Shown: positions 33,515 through 42,335, numbered from the stretch's first letter. The stretch is 64,000 bases of DNA from Agromyces mariniharenae (GCF_008122505.1 NZ_VSSB01000001.1:1348891-1412890), one strand, 5' to 3'. Notes: a model not told the origin generated them from the letters alone. Numbers and translations: made by a program.

Positions 33515-34527
33515 CGGGCACCAGCTCCTGCTGCGGATCGCGGGTCGATCCAGGGTTCGAGGAGGTCGACGATCGCGTTCACGACCACGAACGCCGCGAC
33601 GACCAGGAGGACGATCGCCTGCACGACCGGGAAGTCGAGCCGGTCGACCGACTGCACGAGCAGCGAGCCGACGCCGGCGAGCCCGAAGGCCGCCTCGACG
33701 ATCGAGCTCGCGACGAGCAGGCCGGCGACGAGCAGGCCGCTCACGGTGAGGATCGGGCCGATCGCGTTGCGGAGCACGTGGCGGCGCACGACGGTCGCGC
33801 GCTTCAGGCCGCGGCTCGTCGCCACCTCGACGTGCTCGCGGTCGAGCTGGTCGACCATCGACGAGCGGGTGACCTTGCCGACGAGCACGACGAACACGAT
33901 CGCGAGGGCGATCGACGGCAGCACGAGGTGGTACGCGGTGTCGAGGCCGCCCTCTCCCGAGCCGAACGATGGGAACCAGCCGAGCTGCACCGCGAAGACC
34001 GCGATGAGCACGATGGCCCCGACGAACGACGGGATCGCGCCGAGCGTCGTGAGCCCGATGAGCACGGCGCGGTCCAGCACGCGTCCGCGGTTGAGCGCGG
34101 CGACCACGCCGGCCGCGATCCCGACGACGGCGATCATGAGCCCGGCCATGAGCACGAGCCCGAGGGTCACCGGCAGCCGTTCGCCGATGACCGTCGCGAC
34201 ATCCTGCCGGTACTGCAGCGACCGCCCGAAGTCGCCCTGCAGCATGCCGGTGACCCAGTTCAGGTACTGCTGCCACGGCGGCAGGTCGAGTCCGTACTGC
34301 TCGGTGACCTGCGCCACGGCCTCGGGACTCGGCTTGCGTCCACGCAGGAGGAAGCTCACGGGGTCGCCGGGAACCAGGAACCGGGAGAAGAACACGAGCA
34401 GCGACGCGAGGAACAGCGTGAGGGCGAGGGCGCCGAGCTTGCCGGCCACCCGGCGGAGCGTGGCCGCACCGGCCCACGCCCCGCCGGATCGGGCGACGCT
34501 GCGCCCGGCCTGGTCAGCGAGCGCCAA
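33511..34527 (-). CDS. Peptide ABC transporter permease (DppB/OppB type)
   Basis: The product is 338 aa. The OppB-type start (LALTLFLASLLVFFSRFLVPGD region), the external segment with YGLDLPPWQQYLNWV and the EAA-like loop EHVEVATSRGLKRATVVRRH are visible. It overlaps the binding-protein gene by 14 nt upstream and the second permease by 4 nt downstream. An N-terminal 25-residue cytoplasmic extension is longer than usual. Confidence 0.93.
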   Translation of the reverse strand: MALADQAGRSVARSGGAWAGAATLRRVAGKLGALALTLFLASLLVFFSRFLVPGDPVSFLLRGRKPSPEAVAQVTEQYGLDLPPWQQYLNWVTGMLQGDFGRSLQYRQDVATVIGERLPVTLGLVLMAGLMIAVVGIAAGVVAALNRGRVLDRAVLIGLTTLGAIPSFVGAIVLIAVFAVQLGWFPSFGSGEGGLDTAYHLVLPSIALAIVFVVLVGKVTRSSMVDQLDREHVEVATSRGLKRATVVRRHVLRNAIGPILTVSGLLVAGLLVASSIVEAAFGLAGVGSLLVQSVDRLDFPVVQAIVLLVVAAFVVVNAIVDLLEPWIDPRSAAGAGAR

Positions 34528-36166
34528 TGGTGGCCGCCCACGGGTGGTAGAGGAACGCGATCGACGGCGAGACGCCCGTGATCCGCTCGCCCATGAACAC
34601 GGGCATGGGGCCGGTGAAGAGCGGCAGCCACGGCAGCTGCTCGTTCGCGATGCGCTGCGCCTCTGCGGTCTTCTCGGAGCGCGCAGCCGGGTCGTCGATG
34701 GCGATCGCCTCGTTGACGACCTGGTCGAACTCGGGGTCGCTCCAATCGCCGTAGTTGCTGAACTCGCCCGTGCGCAGCACGCTGTACATCTCGAGCGGGT
34801 CGGGGCTCGAGAGGTACCAGACCGTGTAGAAGAGGTCGATGCCCTCGCGTGCGCTCGGGTCGGAGAAGAGCGCCGTGTAGGCGTTCGGCGTCACCGTCTC
34901 GATCGTGGCCTTCAGGCCGATCGACTCGGCGGCGGCCGCCGTCGCCTGGGCGATGACGTTGAAGTCGCTGCCGATCGGCGCGGTCGCGAAGGTGATCTCC
35001 TCGCCGGTCGCGCCGGCCTCCTCGACGAGGCGCTTGGCCTCCTCGAGGTCGTACGGGTACTCGTCGAGGCCCTCGAACGCCGAATCGAGCGCGGCGTCGC
35101 TCGCGCCGACCCAGACCGACTCGGTCGTGAGCGCGTTCGTCACGTCGCCGTAGCCCTTCGCCGCGGCATCCACGATGCCCTCGCGGTCGAGGGCCATGAG
35201 CAGGGCCGTGCGCACGCGCAGGTCGCCGAGCGGGCCGTCGAGGTTCGAGACGATGAGGCTCGAGACCGCGGTGCTGAGGCCGAAAAGCATGTCACCGACC
35301 CCGGATGCCTCGAGCTGGCCGATCGCGTCGAAGGGGATCATCCAGCCGCCGTCGACCTCGCCCGACTTCAGCGCGTTGACGCGGGCGGTGGCGTCGTTCA
35401 TGAAGATGAACTCGACCTCGCCCGCCTTCGCGCGCAGCGAGTCGTCCCAGTACTCGTCGTAGCGGGCCAGCGTGATGGACTCGCCCGACCTCCACTCCTC
35501 GAGCGAGAACGGGCCGGTGCAGTTCACGCCGCCGCTGGAGTTGCCGTAGTCGGCGCCCGAAGCCTCGAGGGTCGCGGCGGACTCGACCACGCCGGCCGAG
35601 CCGCCCATGGCGAGGTTGAACTGCGAGTCGGGCAGCGCCTCGGTCACCGTGACCTGGCGGTCGCCGGTCTGCTCGATCGAGACCACGTTCTGGTACACGG
35701 AGTACCACGAGGAGCCCACCGCGGGGTCGACGTGGCGGCTCATCGACGCGACCACGTCGGCCGCCGTGAGCGGCGTGCCGTCGTGGAAGGTGACGCCCTC
35801 GCGGATCGTGTAGACCCACGTCGTCGGCGTCGGGTGCTCGAACGACTCGGCGAGACCCGGCGACAGGGTGTAGTCGGGGTTCAGCCGCAGCAGCGACTCG
35901 CAGACGTTGGCGAGCACCTGGTTGTCGGAGTAGTCGAACGCGTAGGCGTAGTCGAGCGAGAACGGCTCGGCGTAGCTCACCCACGAGTACGAGTCGATGT
36001 CGCCCGACGGCGCGTCGGTCGTCGCGGTGAGCTCCCACTCGACGTCGGTGTCGGGCGAGGGCTCTGGCGTGCAGCCGGCGAGGGCGAGGGCGGCGCCGAG
36101 GCCGCCGGCGATGATCGCGGTGGTGCGGCGGAACCGGCGCCGGGCGGGGAGGCGTGGCGTGGTCAT
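34514..36166 (-). CDS. Peptide-binding lipoprotein (SBP family 5)
   Basis: The product is 550 aa. Twin basic start, hydrophobic core and lipobox ALAGC (Cys32) mark a lipoprotein. Family-5 hallmarks are SLLRLNPDYTLSPGLAESFE, TYTIREGVTFHDGTPLTAAD-like region and RTALLMALDREGIV. It captures the substrate for the OppBC-type permeases. It follows the amidohydrolase by 15 nt. Confidence 0.94.
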   Translation of the reverse strand: MTTPRLPARRRFRRTTAIIAGGLGAALALAGCTPEPSPDTDVEWELTATTDAPSGDIDSYSWVSYAEPFSLDYAYAFDYSDNQVLANVCESLLRLNPDYTLSPGLAESFEHPTPTTWVYTIREGVTFHDGTPLTAADVVASMSRHVDPAVGSSWYSVYQNVVSIEQTGDRQVTVTEALPDSQFNLAMGGSAGVVESAATLEASGADYGNSSGGVNCTGPFSLEEWRSGESITLARYDEYWDDSLRAKAGEVEFIFMNDATARVNALKSGEVDGGWMIPFDAIGQLEASGVGDMLFGLSTAVSSLIVSNLDGPLGDLRVRTALLMALDREGIVDAAAKGYGDVTNALTTESVWVGASDAALDSAFEGLDEYPYDLEEAKRLVEEAGATGEEITFATAPIGSDFNVIAQATAAAAESIGLKATIETVTPNAYTALFSDPSAREGIDLFYTVWYLSSPDPLEMYSVLRTGEFSNYGDWSDPEFDQVVNEAIAIDDPAARSEKTAEAQRIANEQLPWLPLFTGPMPVFMGERITGVSPSIAFLYHPWAATIGAR

Positions 36167-36181
36167 GATGCTCCTCAGGGG

Positions 36182-37837
36182 TCAGGTGGTGCGGGAGTAG
36201 ACGAGCTCGCCCTCGATCCACGTGGACTCCACGGTGGATCGGTGGATCTCGTCGGCGGGGAGGGAGAACGGGTCGGGATCGAGCACGACGAGGTTGGCGA
36301 GGTACCCCTCGCGCACGTGGCCGGTGTCGTGGTCGCGGTGGTTCACCCAGGCGGTGCCCGAGGTGTAGGCGGCCATCGCCGTCGCGAGGTCGAGGCGCTG
36401 GTGGGCCCCGCCGAGCGGCTCGTCGTCGCTGCCGGGCGCGACCCGCGTGACCGCGATGTGGATCGCGTCCATCGGGTCGGCGCTCGAGACGGGCCAGTCG
36501 CTCCCGGCCGCGAGGCGTGCCCCGTTCCGCACGAGGTCGCCGAACGGGTACTGGCGCGCCTCGGCGCCGTCCTGCAGGAACGGCAGCGTGAGCTCGTCGA
36601 TCTGGTCCTCGTGGGTGGCCCAGAGGGCCTGGATGTTCGCGACCGCGTCGAGGTCGGCGAAGCGGGCCGTCTCGGTCTCCTCCACGACCTGCAGGTGCGC
36701 GAGGTGGTGGCGACCGTCGGTGGGGCCGTTGGCGAGGCGGGCCGCCTCGACCGCGTCGAGCGCCTCGCGCACGGCCCGGTCGCCGAGCGCATGGAAGTGC
36801 ACCTGGAAGCCGGCCCGGTCGAGCTGGGTCACGATCTCCCGCAGCCGCTCTGGGTCGATGAACGAGAGCCCGCTGTTGGTCGTGTCGTGTCCGTGCACGT
36901 CGCGGTACGGGGTGAGCATCGCCGCGGTCTGGTTCTCGGCGACGCCGTCGACCATGATCTTCGTGGTGCCGAGCGTGAAGCGTCCGCCGTCGAGGGCCGC
37001 GAACTCGGCCCGCCGCGCCGCCATCTCCTCGACCTGCTCCAGCCCGCCGGCGCGCTCCCACCACTGGGCGCCCACGACGTGCGCGCGCAGCGTGCCGTCG
37101 AGCAGCGCACGGCGGTAGACGGATGCCACGTCCTGCACGCCGCCGAGGCCGGAGCCGATCCACGCGTCCTGCCATCCGGTGATGCCGAGCGCGATGAGCT
37201 CGTCCTGCGCGCGGAGCAGTCCGGCGTAGGCGAGGTCGGCGCCGATCGCCGGGCGCACGTGGCCGAACAGGTCGCTCGCCCCCTCGTGGAACGTGCCGGC
37301 GGGCGTGCCGTCGGCCTCGCGCTCGATGCGCCCGTCGGCGGGATCCGGCGTCGTGGCGTCGACGCCGGCGGCGGTGATCGCCGCGGTGTTCGCCCACGTC
37401 GAGTGGTGATCGCGGCTCATGAGTACGACGGGGCGGTCGGGCACGACCGCGTCGAGTAGCGTGCGCACCGGCGCTCCGCCCGGGAAGTGGTCCATCGACC
37501 AGCCGCCGCCCTGGATCCAGGCCTCGTCGGGGTTCGCGTCGGCGTAGGCCTTCACGAGGGCGACGGCGTCCGCGGCATCCGTCGCCTCGGTGAGGTTGCA
37601 CATGAGCAGCTCGACGCCCGCGCTCAACGGGTGCACGTGCGCGTCCTGGAAGCCCGGGCTGAGCAGGGCGCCGCCGAGGTCGACGACGCGAGTGCCCTCG
37701 CCGATGAGGGCGGATGCCTCGGACTCGGGCACGACGGCGGTGATCCGGTCACCCGTCACGACCACGGCATGCCCGCGCAGGGGCTCCCCGGTTCCGGTGA
37801 ACACGGCTCCGCCGGTGAACAGTACGTCTGCAGGCAA
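36182..37837 (-). CDS. Amidohydrolase of the YtcJ/AepA group
   Basis: The product is about 551 aa. The metal-binding HxH is H67/H69 in DAHVHP; further ligands are in VHFHALGDRAV and HHLAHLQVV, and ASDWPVSSADP holds the catalytic Asp region. These enzymes hydrolyse amides or N-formyl/carbamoyl compounds. As first gene of the peptide importer operon it probably degrades the imported compound. The start is TTG at 37837 by alignment of the usual PADVLFTGG beginning; an upstream ATG at 37957 would run through the operator and is rejected. Confidence 0.88.
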   Translation of the reverse strand: MPADVLFTGGAVFTGTGEPLRGHAVVVTGDRITAVVPESEASALIGEGTRVVDLGGALLSPGFQDAHVHPLSAGVELLMCNLTEATDAADAVALVKAYADANPDEAWIQGGGWSMDHFPGGAPVRTLLDAVVPDRPVVLMSRDHHSTWANTAAITAAGVDATTPDPADGRIEREADGTPAGTFHEGASDLFGHVRPAIGADLAYAGLLRAQDELIALGITGWQDAWIGSGLGGVQDVASVYRRALLDGTLRAHVVGAQWWERAGGLEQVEEMAARRAEFAALDGGRFTLGTTKIMVDGVAENQTAAMLTPYRDVHGHDTTNSGLSFIDPERLREIVTQLDRAGFQVHFHALGDRAVREALDAVEAARLANGPTDGRHHLAHLQVVEETETARFADLDAVANIQALWATHEDQIDELTLPFLQDGAEARQYPFGDLVRNGARLAAGSDWPVSSADPMDAIHIAVTRVAPGSDDEPLGGAHQRLDLATAMAAYTSGTAWVNHRDHDTGHVREGYLANLVVLDPDPFSLPADEIHRSTVESTWIEGELVYSRTT

Positions 37838-37878
37838 CAGCGCCCCTCGCTTCCTCGTCGAACGGGTGGGATCCGGCG

Positions 37879-37944
37879 AGCGTAGCCACGTCGCAACGCC
37901 GATGTCAACATCGTTGACAGCGCTGTTGGCCGATTCGTTACACT
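37879..37944. promoter_or_regulatory. Divergent promoters sharing a palindromic operator
   Basis: TGTCAACATCGTTGACA (37903-37919) is a perfect 7+7 palindrome made of two opposed TTGACA -35 boxes. Rightward: TTGACA (37914-37919), 19 nt, TACACT (37939-37944). Leftward: TTGACA (37908-37903), 18 nt, TACGCT (37884-37879). A protein on the palindrome would block both promoters at once. Confidence 0.8.
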
Positions 37945-38028
37945 GGGACCCTGCCACGCCCGCACGTGTGCTGACACGGGGGTCGCGGGCGTGGCACCAT
38001 GAAGGACCGACCGACGGGCAGGAGCAGC

Positions 38029-38760
38029 ATGACGACGACGAGCCAGGGGCGCGCGAAGGCGTCGCGCGCCGGCTCGGCGAGCAGGGCCCGGCTCGATCGC
38101 GACACGATCATCGCCGCAGGCCTCGAGCTGGCCGCGGTGCCCGGCACGACCTCCATCTCGGTGCGCGACCTGGGCGCGCGGCTCGGCGCCGACCCCACCG
38201 CGATCTACCGCCACTTCCGGAGCAAGGAGCAGCTCATGGAGGCGCTCCTCGACGAGCTCATCGGCCGGTGCGTCGCGTCGGTCACGGCGGATCCCGAGGA
38301 CTGGCGTGCCCGCGTCCGCCAGCTCTCCGACGTCACGCTCGACCTCTTCGCACGCTACCCGGCGATCGGCGTCGAGGCGACCGTGCTCACGACCCACGGG
38401 CCCGGCGAGCTCGACGCCGTCGAACTCATGCTCGACGCGTTCTCACGCGCCGGCCTCCACGGCGAAGACCTGGTGCGCCACTACGCCCTGCTCGCCTCGC
38501 ACACGCTCTCGAGCGCGGCCGGCATCGCCCGTGCTCGCAGCGAACGCGGCAGCGTCGACGCCGAGGACAGCCCATGGATCGACGGACCGCTCCTCGCGGA
38601 TCCGCGCACCCATCCCCTCATCACGTCGGTGAGCACGCTGCTGGCCGACCTGCAGGACCGCGACCTGTTCCGGCTCGGCGTCGAGGCGGTCATCCAGTCG
38701 GCCGAGCGCACGGCCGCGGCATCCGCTCGGCCGGCGAGCGGAGCCGACCCGGTCGACTAG
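38029..38760 (+). CDS. TetR-family regulator of the amidohydrolase/peptide operon
   Basis: The product is 243 aa. The HTH is RDLGARLGADPTAIYRHFRS (about 48-70), followed by the TetR_C ligand domain. ATG at 38029 has AGGAG upstream; an in-frame ATG at 37999 lacks one. It is divergent from the amidohydrolase operon and almost certainly binds the 17-bp palindrome between them. Its stop codon interlocks with that of the convergent Lrp gene within CTAG. Confidence 0.9.
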   Translation: MTTTSQGRAKASRAGSASRARLDRDTIIAAGLELAAVPGTTSISVRDLGARLGADPTAIYRHFRSKEQLMEALLDELIGRCVASVTADPEDWRARVRQLSDVTLDLFARYPAIGVEATVLTTHGPGELDAVELMLDAFSRAGLHGEDLVRHYALLASHTLSSAAGIARARSERGSVDAEDSPWIDGPLLADPRTHPLITSVSTLLADLQDRDLFRLGVEAVIQSAERTAAASARPASGADPVD

Positions 38761-39215
38761 GACGCGTCGGATGCCCCGCGCAACGACTTGATGCGCTTCA
38801 TCGGGAACCGCGACGAGACCTTGAGCACCCCGGGGATCGTCATCACCCGATCGGTGAGGAACGCCTCGTAGGCCGGGAGATCGGCCACCGCCACGCGGAT
38901 GAAGTAGTCGGGCGCCCCGAACATGCGGTACAGCTCGAGCACCTCGTCGTACCCCGCCATCGTGCCCTCGAACCGGTCGACGCTGCCGCGATCGAAGTTC
39001 GTGAGCTCCACGTCGAGGAGGATCTCGAACCCCTGGCCGACCGCCGCGGGATCGACCTCCGCGCGGTAGCCGACGATGACGCCGTCGGCCTCGAGCTTCT
39101 GCACCCGTCGCAGGCACGGCCCCGGCGTGAGGTTCACCCGGTCGGCGAGGGCGACATTCGAGATGCGCCCGTCCTGGCGCAGCACGTCGATGATTGCTCG
39201 GTCCGTCGCATCCAT
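38757..39215 (-). CDS. Lrp/AsnC-family regulator
   Basis: The product is 152 aa. The N-terminal HTH (DRAIIDVLRQDGRISNVALA, CLRRVQKLEADGVI) and the C-terminal RAM ligand domain (PDYFIRVAVADLPAYEAFL) are complete. It is divergent from azlCD, and Lrp-type proteins commonly control such exporters in response to branched-chain amino acids. AATAAT lies 5 nt before the ATG, consistent with a leaderless mRNA. Confidence 0.93.
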   Translation of the reverse strand: MDATDRAIIDVLRQDGRISNVALADRVNLTPGPCLRRVQKLEADGVIVGYRAEVDPAAVGQGFEILLDVELTNFDRGSVDRFEGTMAGYDEVLELYRMFGAPDYFIRVAVADLPAYEAFLTDRVMTIPGVLKVSSRFPMKRIKSLRGASDAS

Positions 39216-39295
39216 ACCTCATTATTGCTCGCTCGGCGCCTCGCTCGGCACACTTCGCAATCGGATGCCCCGACTGTCGTGGAATCGTTGGGGTC

Positions 39296-40105
39296 GTGAC
39301 CGAGCTGACCCACCGAGTGCCCGCGACCGCCCCCGAGGCGACGGCTGCGACGCCCTCGACCCGCTCCGAGGTCGCCGCCGGGATCCGGGCGTCGCTCTCG
39401 GCCGGCCTCGGGATGTTCCCGCTCGGCATCGCGTTCGGCCTGCTCGTCGTGCAGGCCGGACTCCCCTGGTGGGTGGCGCCGGCGCTCTCGCTCGCGGCCT
39501 TCGCCGGCTCGCTCGAGCTGCTCCTCGTCGGCATGATCGTGGTCGCCGCGCCGCTCGTCACGATCGCGCTCACCACGTTCCTCGTCAACTTCCGGCACGT
39601 GTTCTACGCGTTCTCGTTCCCGATCGGCGTGGTGCGCAACCCGTTCGCCCGCGCCTACTCGGTGTACGCGCTGATCGACGAGGCGTACGCGGTCACGGCC
39701 GCGTCGACAGACCGGTGGAGCGCGCCGCGGCTCCTCTCGATGCAGCTCGCGTTCCAGAGCTACTGGGTGGGCGGCGGCCTCGTCGGCGTGCTCGTGGCCT
39801 CCATGCTGCCCGCGCCGATCGAGGGACTCGAGTTCGCCCTCTGCGCGCTGTTCGTGACGCTCACGCTCGACGCCTGCCGGAAGCGCGAGCAGGTGCCCTC
39901 GCTCGTGCTCGCGGGCCTCTCCTTCACGGCAGCCGTGCTCCTCACGCCCGAGTCGGCGCTGTTCGTCGCCTTGCTCTTCTTCCTGGGGGCGCTGCTCGTG
40001 CGGTACACGGTGCAGCGGATGCGCGTGCGCGCCGGCGCTCGCCTCGGCTCGGGCTCCCGTTCCGCCGCCCGCTCCCGTGCCGGCATCCGGAGGACCCGTG
40101 CCTGA
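39296..40105 (+). CDS. azlC: Branched-chain amino acid exporter, large subunit
   Basis: The product is 269 aa with about eight membrane helices. AzlC signatures are GIAFGLLVVQAGLPWW and FLVNFRHVFYAFSFP. It pairs with AzlD, whose gene overlaps its 3' end by 8 nt, to export branched-chain amino acids or analogues. Start is GTG at 39296. The last 25 residues are Arg/Ser-rich and may lie in the cytoplasm. Confidence 0.93.
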   Translation: MTELTHRVPATAPEATAATPSTRSEVAAGIRASLSAGLGMFPLGIAFGLLVVQAGLPWWVAPALSLAAFAGSLELLLVGMIVVAAPLVTIALTTFLVNFRHVFYAFSFPIGVVRNPFARAYSVYALIDEAYAVTAASTDRWSAPRLLSMQLAFQSYWVGGGLVGVLVASMLPAPIEGLEFALCALFVTLTLDACRKREQVPSLVLAGLSFTAAVLLTPESALFVALLFFLGALLVRYTVQRMRVRAGARLGSGSRSAARSRAGIRRTRA

Positions 40106-40436
40106 GACCTGGTACCTCGTGGCCGTGCTCGCGACGGTCTTCGCCATCACGCTCGCCCTGCGCGCCCTGCCGTTCGCCGCGCTCAAACCGCTGCGCGAGT
40201 CCGAACTCGTGCGCACGCTCTCGGTCTGGATGCCGGCCGGGATCCTCGCGATCCTCGCCGCCTCGACGTTGCGTGGCACGATCCTCGCCGGGAACGGCGA
40301 CGGGCACGGCGTCCTGCTCGAGGGCGCGATCGCCGTCGCCGTGACCGTCGTCGTGCACCTGGCGTTCGGGCGCCGCACGCTCCTCAGCGTCGGGCTCGGC
40401 ACGGCGACGTTCGTCGCGCTGGTCAACCTGTCCTGA
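40098..40436 (+). CDS. azlD: Branched-chain amino acid exporter, small subunit
   Basis: The product is 112 aa with four membrane helices and the typical ALRALPFAAL motif near residue 25. GTG at 40098 has GGAGG four nt upstream. It forms the exporter with AzlC. Confidence 0.92.
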   Translation: MPETWYLVAVLATVFAITLALRALPFAALKPLRESELVRTLSVWMPAGILAILAASTLRGTILAGNGDGHGVLLEGAIAVAVTVVVHLAFGRRTLLSVGLGTATFVALVNLS

Positions 40437-40480
40437 GCGGATGCCGCGGCATGAGGTCCTGAGCGGATGCCGCGGCATGA
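40431..40480. repeat. 24-bp direct repeat covering the azlD stop codon
   Basis: Two identical 24-bp copies (40431-40454, 40457-40480) are separated by GG. Each contains the palindrome ATGCCGCGGCAT and the GGATGCC word; the first copy includes the last codon and stop of azlD. Confidence 0.85.
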
Positions 40481-40482
40481 CG

Positions 40483-40513
40483 GAGAGCCCCCGGCGATGC
40501 GCCGAGGGCCCTC
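40483..40513. terminator. Hairpin between convergent azlD and ThuA-like genes
   Basis: A 14-bp stem with two mismatches (40483-40496 with 40500-40513) and a 3-nt loop. Confidence 0.6.
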
Positions 40514-40528
40514 CGGGCCTGTTCGCGA

Positions 40529-41635
40529 CTAGGCGGCCGCGAGGGCCTCCTGCCATTCGATGAGATCGGCGATCTTCGCGACGAGCACGTCGTCCTGGAT
40601 GCCGTGCGCCTTCGCCCACGCCTGCTGGAGCACGAGGAGCGCACCCGAGTGGTCGCCCGCGTCGGCGGCGGCCTCGGCGGTGTCGAGGTACGCGGTGACG
40701 TCGCCGGCCAGCTGCTCGTTCTTCTTCGAGTCGCCCGCGAGGTCGGTCACGATGCCGTCGACCTCGTTGAACGTCACGCAGTCACCTCCGCCGGTGACCT
40801 TGCCTGCGGTCCACTCGATGCCGCCGAGCACGTGCTCGAGGAAGAGCGGGTCGCTCCACGAGGCATCCGTGTGCCCTGCGCCCTCGTACCAGGAGCGGCC
40901 GCCCTCGAAGTTCTGGCACCAGGCGAGCGGGTGGTCGGCGCCCATCGCGCCGCTGCCCGGGTTGTACGTCGACTCGTCGAGCGTGATGAGCACGTGCACC
41001 GACTCGCGCGGGTTCGCCGTGAAGTTGTACCACTCGTCGAAGCGCTGCCACGCGGCGGGCAGCATGGTGGTCGACGGATGCCCCGGGCTCTCGACGCGCA
41101 TCGTCGCCGTCTGCTGGGCGGGGTGGTTGCGGAAGCGCGCGCTGCCGCCGGTCAGCTCGCTGTACCAGGGCACGGTGTGCATCGAGTCGGTCGCCGCGTG
41201 GAGTCCGACGTAGCCGCCGCCCCCGCGGATGTAGCCCTGGAACGCCGCGAGCTCGGTGTCGTTGAGCAGGCGGGGCCGGTTCGGGTCGAGGTTGTTCGTC
41301 GCGTCGACGGGCGAGGCGAAGATGATGGTCGCGTACTTCGACAGGTCGGCGGCCGTCGTGAACGGCGAGCTCGGGAGCGTGAGGGCCGGCTGGCCGGGCG
41401 AGCTGCCCTGCGGCGGATCCCAGACGTCGACGCCGAACCCGTGCTCCTCGCCGAGCGCGATGATCGCGTTGGTGGTGTCGTCGATGTGCGAGTGGCGGAA
41501 GCCGAGGGTCTCCCCCACGACGAGCACCTGGTACTCCTCGTCAGCGGCGTTCGCGGGCGCCGCGGCGATGCCGAGGCCGAGCGTGACCCCGACGGCGCAG
41601 AGCCCGGTGATCGCCCGTTGGACGTGTTGCTTCAT
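40529..41635 (-). CDS. Secreted ThuA-like protein
   Basis: The product is 368 aa. A signal peptide is cleaved near APANAADE (residue 31). Residues 33-260 match the ThuA (trehalose-utilisation, class-I GATase-like) fold: VLVVGETLGFRHSHIDDTTN, YIRGGGGYVGLHAATDS, GADHPLAWCQNFEGGRSWY. The C-terminal 90 residues are helical, as in the FIMAH/cohesin-adjacent modules of secreted glycan proteins. GGGGAGAAA precedes the ATG. A palindrome sits 61-85 nt upstream, so sugar-responsive control is plausible. Confidence 0.9.
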   Translation of the reverse strand: MKQHVQRAITGLCAVGVTLGLGIAAAPANAADEEYQVLVVGETLGFRHSHIDDTTNAIIALGEEHGFGVDVWDPPQGSSPGQPALTLPSSPFTTAADLSKYATIIFASPVDATNNLDPNRPRLLNDTELAAFQGYIRGGGGYVGLHAATDSMHTVPWYSELTGGSARFRNHPAQQTATMRVESPGHPSTTMLPAAWQRFDEWYNFTANPRESVHVLITLDESTYNPGSGAMGADHPLAWCQNFEGGRSWYEGAGHTDASWSDPLFLEHVLGGIEWTAGKVTGGGDCVTFNEVDGIVTDLAGDSKKNEQLAGDVTAYLDTAEAAADAGDHSGALLVLQQAWAKAHGIQDDVLVAKIADLIEWQEALAAA

Positions 41636-41695
41636 CAGTCGTTTCTCCCCTTCGAGTGGACCGTGCGGAAGCCGCCTGCACCGGCGTGCGCGGTG

Positions 41696-41720
41696 AATAT
41701 GTTGCCTCAGACGACATATT
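41696..41720. promoter_or_regulatory. Palindromic operator upstream of the ThuA-like gene
   Basis: AATATGT (41696-41702) and ACATATT (41714-41720) form a perfect 7-bp inverted repeat with an 11-nt spacer in an AT-rich patch; the regulator is unknown. Confidence 0.5.
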
Positions 41721-41861
41721 TACAGGCACACCCTATTGCCGCGCGGTGACGGATGTCAACCGCTTTCCCGTCGGCTTTCGCCGAGCATCCTCGAAAGGCA
41801 GGAATGATTCCCCGGCCCGGCGACGCCCTGCTCGGCTCGGCCATGCTCGCCGACGCGGGAC

Positions 41862-41867
41862 TACACT
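41862..41867 (+). promoter_or_regulatory. -10 box TACACT, leaderless
   Basis: It lies 6 nt upstream of the ATG at 41874. Confidence 0.6.
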
Positions 41868-41873
41868 GCGGGC

Positions 41874-42335
41874 ATGGCCGACGCGCCCGCCTACCGGATC
41901 TGGCCGCCCATCGCGCTCGGCGTGCCGCTGCTCATCGGGTGGGGCATCACGGCGATCGCAGGCGATCCCATCCCGCTTCCGGCCACGCTCTCCCGTTCGA
42001 TCGCGGTCGTGCTCATCGTGGCCTTCGCGATCTGGAACGGGTGGGCGATCTGGCTCATGGCCCGGCATCGGACGGCGCTCCTGCCGGGCGACTCGACGAC
42101 CACGATCCTCGACCAGGGCCCGTTCGCGGTGAGCCGCAACCCGCTCTACGTGGGCCTCATCGCGCTCGACGTCGCCCTGGCACTGCTGTGGCCGTCGTTC
42201 TGGGCGCTCGTGCTGACGCCGGTCGGGGTCGCGGCGCTGTGGTGGGGCGCCATCGCGCCCGAGGAGCGCTACCTCAGCGCGAAGTTCGGCGCCGAGTACG
42301 ACGACTACCGATCGCGGGTGCGTCGCTGGCTCTAG
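41874..42335 (+). CDS. Isoprenylcysteine methyltransferase-like (ICMT/PEMT) membrane protein
   Basis: The product is 153 aa with four to five membrane helices. The conserved C-terminal signature is GPFAVSRNPLYVGLI followed by EERYLSAKFGAEYDDYRSRV, the SAM-binding part of the family. In bacteria substrates are mostly unknown lipophilic molecules. Leaderless start. Confidence 0.92.
   Translation: MADAPAYRIWPPIALGVPLLIGWGITAIAGDPIPLPATLSRSIAVVLIVAFAIWNGWAIWLMARHRTALLPGDSTTTILDQGPFAVSRNPLYVGLIALDVALALLWPSFWALVLTPVGVAALWWGAIAPEERYLSAKFGAEYDDYRSRVRRWL

Noticed and set aside
33323..37459. A 1378-codon open frame on the plus strand
   Set aside because: It is antisense to the peptide importer operon, whose five products have clear family motifs; its own translation is Arg/Val/Glu-rich without domains. 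Long antisense frames arise from high third-position GC.
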